DNA from: Candidatus Sulfopaludibacter sp. SbA3
GTDB lineage: Bacteria; Acidobacteriota; Terriglobia; 20CM-2-55-15
NCBI GenBank assembly: GCA_945865815.1
Contig: CAMBFR010000033.1
Location: 1 to 35,117, forward strand
Reading direction: 5' to 3'
Length of the DNA: 35,117 bases
Below are positions 25,179-32,271 of this stretch, piece by piece (position 1 is the stretch's first letter; each line of letters opens with the position of its first letter). The translations under genes were made by a program, and so were the position numbers. The notes below the pieces were generated by a model that saw only the letters and a list, made by a program, of their open reading frames with translations, was not told the origin of the DNA and did not search any database.

Positions 25179-26173
25179 TGACTGTGCATAATTATTCAAA
25201 GCATGTCGCAATCGTCGGGGTCACCGGTTATTCGGGCCGGGAGCTGGACGGGCTGCTTCGCTTCCATCCAGAGATCCAGGTTTCGGGACGCTTTGCCTCC
25301 AAAGCCGACTCCAAGACCGGCGCCGAGGCATTCAGCCTTGAGACACTCCGTACCAAATCGCCTGATGTCGTGGTTCTTGCCACGGAGCACGACCTTTCGC
25401 ACGAACTCGTTCCGCAGCTGCTGGAGGAAGGTTACCGCGTACTGGATATGAGCGGTGCGTTCCGGCTGCCCGAAGCGGCGCAATATTCAGAATGGTACGG
25501 ATTCGAGCACCGCGCGACGGGTCTTCTGAAGGAATCTGTTTACGGACTCCCGGAGTTTTATGCAGAAAGAATTCAGAAGGCGCGCCTGGTCGCCAATCCC
25601 GGTTGCTACGCGACAGCCGCGATACTGCCGTTACGCCCGCTGTACATGGCCGGTGCGATCGATCTGGCGGCGCCGGTTGTGGTCGACGGAAAGTCCGGTG
25701 TTTCCGGGGCCGGACGCCATCCCAAACCGGAAACCCATTTCTGTGAAGTAAACGAAAACCTCAAAGCGTATGGCGTACTGAAGCATCGGCACACGCCCGA
25801 GATGATCAGCCAGCTTCCGGGCGCATCAGTCGATCAATTCGTTTTTACGCCGCATTTGATACCGATCACCCGGGGCATCCTGTGTACCATTGTGCTGCGC
25901 GCTGCAGGAGGCGCATCGGTCCAGGGCATTCTGAGTGAGGCCTATGCCGGGACACCGTTTGTCGAAGTGCTGGCGCCGCCGTCAATGCCATCAATGCCCG
26001 ACATCCAGAGTGTGGTTCGGACGAATGTGTGCCGCATGGGCGTAGCGTCGAATGGAGCGAACACGGTGATCGTATCGGCGATCGACAATCTTGTTAAGGG
26101 CGCGGCAGGACAGGCTCTTCAGAATTTGAACCTCATGTTGGGCTGCGAACAAGGGGCGGGTATTTCCAGATGA
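25178..26173 (+). CDS. argC: N-acetyl-γ-glutamyl-phosphate reductase
   Basis: Third step of arginine synthesis: NADPH-dependent reduction of N-acetylglutamyl phosphate to the semialdehyde, in the cytosol. The nucleotide-binding GVTGYSGREL is at residues 14-23 and the catalytic Cys143 in NPGCYATA. Further conserved are YGLPEFY, DGKSGVSGAGR, and the HRHTPEM loop. Full length at 331 aa. It starts the argC-argB-argA unit; argB overlaps its end by four bases. The ATG at 25178 lies five bases after the -10 box, with tandem ARG boxes around it, so it should be repressed by ArgR with arginine. Confidence 0.96.
   Translation: MTVHNYSKHVAIVGVTGYSGRELDGLLRFHPEIQVSGRFASKADSKTGAEAFSLETLRTKSPDVVVLATEHDLSHELVPQLLEEGYRVLDMSGAFRLPEAAQYSEWYGFEHRATGLLKESVYGLPEFYAERIQKARLVANPGCYATAAILPLRPLYMAGAIDLAAPVVVDGKSGVSGAGRHPKPETHFCEVNENLKAYGVLKHRHTPEMISQLPGASVDQFVFTPHLIPITRGILCTIVLRAAGGASVQGILSEAYAGTPFVEVLAPPSMPSMPDIQSVVRTNVCRMGVASNGANTVIVSAIDNLVKGAAGQALQNLNLMLGCEQGAGISR
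25185..25198. promoter_or_regulatory. ARG box 2 of argC (stronger)
   Basis: TGCATAATTATTCA fits the TGAAT-N4-ATTCA core at 4/5 and 5/5. Its centre is 20 bp from that of box 1, the spacing bound by one ArgR hexamer in E. coli-type operators (20-21 bp). It lies inside codons 3-7 of argC. Confidence 0.7.
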
Positions 26174-26859
26174 CTGTTGTCGTGAAAGTCGGCGGCGTCT
26201 CGCTCGAGAATGCCGGAAAGGCCGTTGAACGGATTCAGGAGGTGGGCGGTTCGTCCAGGGTGATCGTTCACGGGGGCGGCGTGCAGATTTCCCGGATGAT
26301 GGAACGCATGAAGATCGAGCCTCGATTTGTGGACGGGCTGCGCGTCACGGACGAAAAGGCGTTACAGGCAGTGGCGGCGGCGCTTCTGGGCGAGGTGCAC
26401 ACTTCCCTGATTGCCGCCCTGCATACGGCTGGAGTCCGGGCGGTCGGCTTGTTTGGCGTGATCGCGGCGTCCAAAAGGGAAGGCCCCTGGGGTCTGGTCG
26501 GAACCAACATTCAGGTCAATGCGGCTGCGATCCGGGCCGTGATCGAAGCGGGCCAGACGCCGGTGATCGCAACGCTGGCGATCGGCGGGAATTCTCTTTT
26601 GAATGTGAATGGGGACGAAAGCGCCGCGGCGATCGCGGTCGCATTGGAAGCAAGCGACCTGGTATTTCTCACTGACGTCGAAGGCGTCAAGGATGGCACG
26701 GGACAGGTGTTGGAGCGCGGTCCGAGTCCGGCCATGCTGCTGAAGTCCGATTTCGTCAGCGGTGGCATGCTTCCCAAACTTCGCGCGGTCCAGACCGCTC
26801 TGGATGGCGGGGTTGGAAACGTGCGCGTGGGCCGCACGATCTTTGCGAGTACGTCATGA
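26170..26859 (+). CDS. argB: Acetylglutamate kinase
   Basis: Phosphorylates N-acetylglutamate with ATP, the second step of arginine synthesis. Amino-acid-kinase fold with VVKVGGVSLEN near the N-terminus, VHGGGVQISRMMER, the substrate loop GLRVTDEKAL, and the ATP/metal segments ATLAIGG and FLTDVEGVKDG, plus KLRAVQTALDGGV near the C-terminus. At 229 aa it is shorter than many (about 258-300). It lacks the N-terminal helix that mediates arginine-feedback hexamers in other species, so it is likely arginine-insensitive (inference). ATGA overlaps with both argC and the acetyltransferase gene. Confidence 0.94.
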   Translation: MTVVVKVGGVSLENAGKAVERIQEVGGSSRVIVHGGGVQISRMMERMKIEPRFVDGLRVTDEKALQAVAAALLGEVHTSLIAALHTAGVRAVGLFGVIAASKREGPWGLVGTNIQVNAAAIRAVIEAGQTPVIATLAIGGNSLLNVNGDESAAAIAVALEASDLVFLTDVEGVKDGTGQVLERGPSPAMLLKSDFVSGGMLPKLRAVQTALDGGVGNVRVGRTIFASTS

Positions 26860-27359
26860 AGATTCGACCGGCGGAACACGGCGATATTCCCGGCATGGTC
26901 CATTTGATCGGCCATTACGCGTCGGAAGGCCTGATGCTGCCTCGTTCTTCCAACGCTATTGCCGCCGGACTGGCGGAGTATCTTGTCGCCGATGTAGTGG
27001 GCGAAGTGGTCGGATGCGGCGCCCTTCAGCAATACTCCGACGACAGCGCGGAACTGTACGGACTGGCGACTCATCCTGAACACTCGCCGCGGGGCACAGG
27101 AAGCGCGCTCGTGGAGGCGCTGATCGAAAAAGCGCGGACCGCAAACATTGCTCGCGTGTTCGCGCTCACACTGGTGCCCGTATTCTTCCAGAAGATGGGC
27201 TTTCATACCGTCCAGCATAATGACGTTCCACTCAAGGTATGGAAGGACTGTGTGGTATGCCCGAAATTCGGCAATTGCGACGAGATCGCCATGCTGCTGG
27301 AAGTCGGCGTTCCTGTCGTCAGCCACTCGCGGCAGCCCGCGTTGTTCAAAGCACTTTAA
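26856..27359 (+). CDS. argA: Single-domain N-acetylglutamate synthase (GNAT, ArgA type)
   Basis: A 167-aa GNAT acetyltransferase that likely makes N-acetylglutamate from acetyl-CoA and glutamate. It matches the short ArgA type (as in Mycobacterium Rv2747). Features: IRPAEHGDIPGMVHLI at the start, the acetyl-CoA loop region ATHPEHSPRGTGSALV, VFFQKMGFH, and a C-terminal WKDCVVCPKFGNCDEIAM with Cys spacing CxxC...C, which may be a metal site. The ATG overlaps argB by four bases. Function rests on family and operon context; another amino-acid acetylation is the alternative. Confidence 0.82.
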   Translation: MKIRPAEHGDIPGMVHLIGHYASEGLMLPRSSNAIAAGLAEYLVADVVGEVVGCGALQQYSDDSAELYGLATHPEHSPRGTGSALVEALIEKARTANIARVFALTLVPVFFQKMGFHTVQHNDVPLKVWKDCVVCPKFGNCDEIAMLLEVGVPVVSHSRQPALFKAL

Positions 27360-27485
27360 CCCTCATCCGGCCCTTCGGGCCACGTTCTGGAGAAGGACGA
27401 TTTTTGGCTAAGCACTGCCGGGTAGCCGTGGGCACGGGGCTGAAGCCCCGCGCCCACAACAAGTAGAACGAAAAGCGGGTGAGGG
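27360..27485. repeat. Nested palindromic repeats between argA and the transporter gene
   Basis: The outer repeat begins at the argA stop with CCCTCATCCGGCCCTTCGGG (27361-27380), itself a small hairpin, and ends with CGGGTGAGGG near 27477-27486. The core GTGGGC...GCCCAC (27428-27457) is a strong hairpin enclosing CGGGGCT GA AGCCCCG, copy 3 of the family also at 10611 and 23264. This looks like one repeat inserted in another. It could act as a terminator-like or boundary element for the argCBA transcript, though it lacks a U-run. Confidence 0.65.
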
Positions 27486-27493
27486 CCTGACGC

Positions 27494-28831
27494 ATGCGAA
27501 ACGATCCCAAAAACATATTTGGATGGTGCATGTATGACTGGGCGAACTCGGCGTATATCACCACGGTCGCCGTCGGTGTGCTTCCCACCTACTTCGCATC
27601 GGTTGTCGTTGGACCCGAAGGACTGCGCATCGGAGGCTCCGTTTACAGCGCGACTACTCTCTGGGCTTTTGTCATCGGCTTTGCGTCCTTCATAACCTTT
27701 CTGATCGCGCCGGTTCTGGGCGCCATTTCCGACTTTTCCGCTTCAAAAAAGCGTTTCCTTCTCACCTTCGCGTATGCCGGCGCCTTGTTCACGCTGCTGC
27801 TCTACTTTTGCGGCTCCGGCGATGTCTACCTGACGCTCGTGCTGTTCCTGTTGGCGCAGGTGGGATACATCGGCGCGAACGTGTTCTACGACGCGTTCAT
27901 TTCCGAAATCGCAACCGACGACACGATGGACGCCGTTTCCGGCAAAGGATACGCATACGGCTATGTCGGCGGCGGATTGCAGTTTGCTTTCTCGCTGGTT
28001 CTCATTGCCGGCAGCGGCTGGATCGGCATTTCTCAAACGACGGCGGCGCGAATCGCAATCCTCACCGCGGCGGTCTGGTGGGCCGGCTTTTCGCTGTTCA
28101 CGGCCAGATACCTGCACGAAGCGCGAAAAGCGGCGCCCGTTCCGCCGGGCTATGGCCCAAAACTGCGAATCATCGATTACATCTCGATAGGCCTTTCGAG
28201 AACAATCACAACGACACGAAAGATCGGGCAGTTCCCGCATCTGGTGCTGTTTCTGGTGGCGTTCATGCTTTACAACGACGGCATCCAGACAGTCCTGGAT
28301 ATGGCAACGATCTACGGGACTGAAGAGTTGAACCTGTCGACGACGACCCTGCTTGTCACGCTGCTGGTGATCCAGATTATCGCGACGGTCGGCGCGCTCG
28401 TCTTCAGCCGGATTGCGGCCCGGATCGGATCGAAGCGCGCCATCATGATCACTCTGGCCCTGTGGTCTGGTGTGGTTATTTATGCATACTTCATCCAGAC
28501 GGCGGCGGAGTATTTCGCGCTCGGAGTCGTGGTTGGAATCGTTCTCGGGGGTTCGCAGGCGCTGAGCCGGTCTTTCTACGGATCGATGGTTCCGGAAGAG
28601 GCGAGCGCCGAGTTCTTCGGCTTCTACACGGTTTTCAGCCGTTTTTCGGCGATCTGGGGACCCCTGACATTCGCGGTCATCCGGCAGTGGGCAGGTTCGT
28701 CGAGGTTGGCCATCGTCTCGCTGATTTTTTTCTTTGTTGCCGGCCTTGTGCTGCTGGCGTTCGTTAACGAGAAGAAAGCCCGTGAAGCGAAGACGCACCG
28801 CCTTTTCGATTCACGAGATTCTCAGGCGTGA
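27494..28831 (+). CDS. MFS transporter, UMF1 family
   Basis: Major facilitator of the UMF1 (Atg22-like) family, 445 aa with about 12 membrane segments. Start of family: NIFGWCMYDWANSAYITTV. A loop with APVLGAISDFSASKKR follows the second segment region. A second half begins near 250 (LVLFLVAFMLYNDGIQTV), with a GSQALSRSFYGSMVPEE motif and EFFGFYTVFSRFSAIWGP. The substrate is unknown; yeast Atg22 exports amino acids from vacuoles, so arginine-related export is only a guess. Its end overlaps the end of argH by 68 bp, tail to tail. No good Shine-Dalgarno sequence precedes the ATG, and the nested repeats separate it from argA by 134 bp. Confidence 0.88.
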   Translation: MRNDPKNIFGWCMYDWANSAYITTVAVGVLPTYFASVVVGPEGLRIGGSVYSATTLWAFVIGFASFITFLIAPVLGAISDFSASKKRFLLTFAYAGALFTLLLYFCGSGDVYLTLVLFLLAQVGYIGANVFYDAFISEIATDDTMDAVSGKGYAYGYVGGGLQFAFSLVLIAGSGWIGISQTTAARIAILTAAVWWAGFSLFTARYLHEARKAAPVPPGYGPKLRIIDYISIGLSRTITTTRKIGQFPHLVLFLVAFMLYNDGIQTVLDMATIYGTEELNLSTTTLLVTLLVIQIIATVGALVFSRIAARIGSKRAIMITLALWSGVVIYAYFIQTAAEYFALGVVVGIVLGGSQALSRSFYGSMVPEEASAEFFGFYTVFSRFSAIWGPLTFAVIRQWAGSSRLAIVSLIFFFVAGLVLLAFVNEKKAREAKTHRLFDSRDSQA

Positions 28832-30089
28832 GGTAGTCCGCCGGAAGGTCTGCAAACAGCGGCGAATACTCCATCAAGTTGATCTCGTTCAGCCGTTTCT
28901 TGCCGGCGATCGCGTCGCGCACGGCGCGCCCCACTGTTTCGTGGGCCGTTCTGAAGGGCACGCCTTTCATGACGAGGAAATCGGCCAGGTCGGTGGCGCC
29001 CATGAAAGAATCCGCGGCGGCAATGGCCATCCGCTCTTTGTTGAGGACGACACTACGGACGGTCAGCCGCAGGACGCTCAGGGCGAGGCGAAGTATATTG
29101 AATGCCGCAAAGAACGCTTCTTTGTCTTCCTGAAGATCCTTGTCGTAGGCGGTTGGCAGACCCTTCATCACGACGAGAAACCCGGTAAGTAACCCCGTCA
29201 TGACGCCGGCCTTCGCGCGAATCAATTCGAGGCCGTCCGGATTTTTCTTTTGCGGCATGAGGCTGCTGCCCGTCGTGACCTTCTCGGAAAGCTCGAGGAA
29301 CCCGAATTCTTCGGTGGAATAGATGATCCAGTCTTCCGCAAGGCGGCTGGCGTGCACCATTGTGATTGCCGCATTCGATAGGAACTCGATCACAAAGTCG
29401 CGGTCGCAGGTGGCGTCGACGGTACTTTTGGAAATGCGGCTGAATCCCAGTTCCCGGGCTATGGCCTCCCGATCCACCGGAAAATTGGAGCCCGCAACGG
29501 CGCCCGAGCCCAGTGGCAGCACATCCACGCGGCCGACAGACTGCTCGAAGCGTTCCCGGTCGCGGCGGAACATTTCAATAAACGCGGCGCAATAGGCGCT
29601 CCAGCGGATGGGCTGAGCCCTGCGCAGATGGGTATACGCCGGAAGCAGGACGTCGGCATTCGCATTGCCGGATTCGGTAAATGCGATATCCAGAGCATCG
29701 AGATCGGCCAGCACCAGGGCAATGGCCTTGCGGACGAAGAGCCTGAAATCGGTTGCAACCTGATCGTTACGGCTGCGGCCGGTATGGAGTTTGAATGCGG
29801 CCTGCCCGATCTTCTGGGCCAGCGTGGCCTCGACGAAGGTGTGAATGTCCTCGTAGGGCATCGTCTTCACCTGGTCGAGCGTATATTCGGTGAGAATCTG
29901 TTCCAGGCCGCGGTCGATGTCCTGCCATTCGGCTTCGGTCAGGACGCCGCACCCCAGCAACGCCCGCGCGTGCGCGCGGCTGGCGCGGATATCTTCGTCA
30001 AGCAGAACAGCGTCGATGCCGAGCGACCGGTTCATCTTCTCGAAAACCGGGTCGCCGGCTTCTTCAAAACGTCCTTGCCACAGTTTCAT
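28764..30089 (-). CDS. argH: Argininosuccinate lyase
   Basis: Last arginine step: argininosuccinate to arginine and fumarate. The start is placed at ATG 30089, where the family N-terminus MKLWQGRFEEAGDPVFE begins, rather than at a distal frame start (30212). It has TGRSRNDQVATDFRLF, AYTHLRRAQPIRWS and the signature GSSLMPQKKNPDGLELIRAK of the lyase superfamily with the catalytic Ser. The C-terminus ends in NLVNRKGGASSL and is normal. Length is 441 aa. It starts 26 bp inside the argG 3' end. Its 3' end overlaps that of the transporter gene by 68 bp. Confidence 0.95.
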   Translation of the reverse strand: MKLWQGRFEEAGDPVFEKMNRSLGIDAVLLDEDIRASRAHARALLGCGVLTEAEWQDIDRGLEQILTEYTLDQVKTMPYEDIHTFVEATLAQKIGQAAFKLHTGRSRNDQVATDFRLFVRKAIALVLADLDALDIAFTESGNANADVLLPAYTHLRRAQPIRWSAYCAAFIEMFRRDRERFEQSVGRVDVLPLGSGAVAGSNFPVDREAIARELGFSRISKSTVDATCDRDFVIEFLSNAAITMVHASRLAEDWIIYSTEEFGFLELSEKVTTGSSLMPQKKNPDGLELIRAKAGVMTGLLTGFLVVMKGLPTAYDKDLQEDKEAFFAAFNILRLALSVLRLTVRSVVLNKERMAIAAADSFMGATDLADFLVMKGVPFRTAHETVGRAVRDAIAGKKRLNEINLMEYSPLFADLPADYLTPENLVNRKGGASSLHGLSSR

Positions 30090-31308
30090 GTTGTTTTGGA
30101 ACTTCCAACTTCGAACCCTGTATCTGTGATCGGACTGCGGCGGGAAGTCCAACGACGTTGATGAAGCCTTCAACGTTGTGGGAATTCTGGGTTCCGGTTT
30201 CGAATGATGCAATATCGTAGCTATAGAGGCTGAATGGCGACTGGCGGCTCCTCACGCTCATGGTCCCTTTGTAAAGGCTCATCGTGATCGAACCGGTGAC
30301 GACTTCCTGGGTCTTGTTGAAGAAAGCGTCCATGGCTTCCCTCAATGGCGTGAACCACTGTCCGTCATAGATCATCTGTCCGTAGGTGATGCTCAACATT
30401 TCTTTTTGATACCGCGTCTGCCTGTCGAGGGTCAGTGACTCCAGTTCGCGGTGCGCAGCCATGATCAGGGTGCCGCCGGGCGTCTCGTAGACGCCGCGGG
30501 ACTTCATGCCGACCACGCGGTTCTCAACCATATCGACGCGGCCGATACCGTTTGTTCCGGCAATTTCGTTCAGGTCTTCAAGAAGCTGGACGGGAGGAAT
30601 CCGGTATCCATTGAGTCCGACCGGAACGCCTTCTTCAAAGTCGATCGTGATTTCGCTTTCGCCGCTCGGACACGACCGGGCATCGACGGTAAACATGTAC
30701 AGGTCGGCCGGCGGCGGCTCTGCCGGATCTTCGAGGATGCCGCCCTCGTGGCTGATATGCCACAGGTTGCTGTCGCGGCTGAATATCTTCTCGGCCGTTG
30801 CCGCGACTGGAATATTCCGCTCCCTTGCATATGCAAGGGCATCGTGGCGTGAACGGATATTCCATTCGCGCCAGGGCGCAATGATTTTCAGGTGAGGGGC
30901 AAATGCTTTGTACGCGAGTTCGAAGCGGACCTGGTCGTTTCCCTTTCCGGTGCAACCGTGCGCGAGGGCATCGGCGCCTTCTTCGAGAGCAATTTCGACC
31001 TGGCGCTTTGCGAGCAGCGGCCGGGCTATGGAAGTGCCCAAAAGGTACTGGCCTTCATACTGCGTCCCGGACTTTACGAGCTGCCACAGATACTCAGTAA
31101 CGAATTCGTGACGAAGGTCTTCGACGTAGCATTTCGAGGCGCCGGATCGGAGGGCTTTCTGCTCGAGGCCGCTCAGGTCCTCGTCCTGGCCGATGTTTCC
31201 GGCCATGGCGATAATCTCACAGCCATAGTTTTCTTTGAGCCATGGAATGATGATCGATGTATCCAGGCCGCCGGAATATGCCAGCACGACCTTCTTCACT
31301 TGTTTCAT
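30064..31308 (-). CDS. argG: Argininosuccinate synthase
   Basis: ATP-dependent condensation of citrulline and aspartate. The N-terminal PP-loop motif AYSGGLDTS is at residues 9-17. Later motifs: LGTSIARPLLAK, HGCTGKGNDQVRFE and APWREW, and SRDSNLWHISHEGG. Full length at 414 aa, including the C-terminal helix. The start at 31308 matches the family N-terminus, with GGAG ten bases upstream, yet it lies 92 bp inside the end of argF, which is unusually long (see findings). It is second gene of argF-argG-argH. Confidence 0.96.
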   Translation of the reverse strand: MKQVKKVVLAYSGGLDTSIIIPWLKENYGCEIIAMAGNIGQDEDLSGLEQKALRSGASKCYVEDLRHEFVTEYLWQLVKSGTQYEGQYLLGTSIARPLLAKRQVEIALEEGADALAHGCTGKGNDQVRFELAYKAFAPHLKIIAPWREWNIRSRHDALAYARERNIPVAATAEKIFSRDSNLWHISHEGGILEDPAEPPPADLYMFTVDARSCPSGESEITIDFEEGVPVGLNGYRIPPVQLLEDLNEIAGTNGIGRVDMVENRVVGMKSRGVYETPGGTLIMAAHRELESLTLDRQTRYQKEMLSITYGQMIYDGQWFTPLREAMDAFFNKTQEVVTGSITMSLYKGTMSVRSRQSPFSLYSYDIASFETGTQNSHNVEGFINVVGLPAAVRSQIQGSKLEVPKQHETVARTF

Positions 31309-32206
31309 ACCGATTCTCCACTAACGAAAATAAAACCGCTTTTTCCACAGGCAACCGGTTGGCGGCCTGCTGGAAAACAATGGAGTCTTCCGACTCGATC
31401 ACCAGGCCATCGACTTCCTGGCCCCGGTGCGCGGGAAGGCAATGCATAAAGAGGGTGCGCTTGCCGGTCATGGCCATAAGCGCTTCGTTAACCTGATATG
31501 GCGCGAAAATCTTCAGACGCTCAGCCAGTTCGTCTTCCTGTCCCATGCTGGCCCACACGTCGGTGTATATGGCATCGGCGCCCTTGACTTCGGCCGGCTT
31601 CGTCGACCAATCCACCTGCTCGTCATCCGCAGGGCCGAAGCCTTCGGGACAAACCGCGCGAAACTGGAGACCTGCCAACTGACATGTGCGTCCGAGCGAA
31701 CGCGAAACATTGTTCCAGTCTCCGACGTAGACGAGCTGCTTGTTGGTAAATCCCGGCCAGATATCGAGAAGCGTCAGCAGGTCGGCCAATGCCTGGCAGG
31801 GATGCTCATAGTCGCTCAGGGCGTTGACGACAGGCAGCGCCGAGTAAGCCGCTAGTTCTTCGAGAGCCCGATGACTGAAAACCCGGGCCACGATCGCATC
31901 AACCCATTGCGACAGGCTTCGCGCAACATCGGGAACGGCCTCGCGCTCTCCGAGGCGAGCTTCAGGCAGCAGAATCGGCCAGCCTCCCAGTTGCCGGATC
32001 GCAACTTCAAACGTGACTCGAGTGCGAAGCGAGGGCTTTTCAAAGATGAGCGCGACGCTTTTACCCTGGAGCGCATCTGCAAACATCTCTCTTGAACGCA
32101 GGTCGCGCGACAAAGCCAGAAGATCGAAGAACCCGCTTCTTGTCAGGTCCGAGATGCTCAGAAGATCGCGTTTGCCATCCGGAGCGGTGTCTGAATAGTT
32201 ATTCAT
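31217..32206 (-). CDS. argF: Ornithine carbamoyltransferase
   Basis: Makes citrulline from ornithine and carbamoyl phosphate. Motifs: FEKPSLRTRVTFE (carbamoyl-phosphate loop, residues about 58-70), ALSDYEHPCQALADLLT and the ornithine-site FMHCLPAHRGQEV near the C-terminus. No clear feature of N-acetylornithine-type enzymes was seen. ATG 32206 was chosen because the perfect ARG box and the -10 box sit just upstream; the 8 codons before are out of the promoter logic. At 329 aa it carries about 30 residues beyond the usual C-terminal helix (after EKAVLFSL), encoded in the 92-bp overlap with argG. Confidence 0.94.
   Translation of the reverse strand: MNNYSDTAPDGKRDLLSISDLTRSGFFDLLALSRDLRSREMFADALQGKSVALIFEKPSLRTRVTFEVAIRQLGGWPILLPEARLGEREAVPDVARSLSQWVDAIVARVFSHRALEELAAYSALPVVNALSDYEHPCQALADLLTLLDIWPGFTNKQLVYVGDWNNVSRSLGRTCQLAGLQFRAVCPEGFGPADDEQVDWSTKPAEVKGADAIYTDVWASMGQEDELAERLKIFAPYQVNEALMAMTGKRTLFMHCLPAHRGQEVDGLVIESEDSIVFQQAANRLPVEKAVLFSLVENRYETSEEGRAGIFRRPGYIDHHSMAQRKLWL
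32192..32205. promoter_or_regulatory. ARG box 1 of argF (strong, perfect core)
   Basis: TGAATAGTTATTCA matches the TGAAT-N4-ATTCA core at all ten positions. It overlaps the argF ATG (32206-32204) and is 20 bp from box 2 centre to centre. Confidence 0.85.
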
Positions 32207-32211
32207 AATAC

Positions 32212-32225
32212 TGCATAAGTATGCG
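32212..32225. promoter_or_regulatory. ARG box 2 of argF (weaker)
   Basis: TGCATAAGTATGCG matches the core at 4/5 and 3/5 and is itself a GCATA/TATGC palindrome. It overlaps the -10 box of argF. Confidence 0.6.
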
Positions 32226-32246
32226 ATCACAACGCTGCGGCGTCAA
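32218..32246 (-). promoter_or_regulatory. Promoter of argFGH
   Basis: On the minus strand TTGACG (32246-32241), a 17-bp spacer, and CATACT (32223-32218). The argF ATG at 32206 is 11 bases after the -10 box, so only a very short leader is expected. ArgR bound to the two ARG boxes would cover it. Confidence 0.65.
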
Positions 32247-32252
32247 TTACTT

Positions 32253-32261
32253 TGTTATAAT
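32253..32261 (+). promoter_or_regulatory. Extended -10 promoter of argR
   Basis: TGT precedes a perfect TATAAT (32256-32261); the argR ATG is at 32272, ten bases on. No clear -35. It lies outside the argF ARG boxes, so any autorepression would be partial. Confidence 0.65.
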
Positions 32262-32271
32262 TTCCCACCTT

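Noticed and set aside
27743-28798. Minus-strand open frame of 351 codons opposite the transporter
   Set aside because: Translation is rich in Arg, Asp and Gln as expected for an antisense frame of a membrane protein; no domain.
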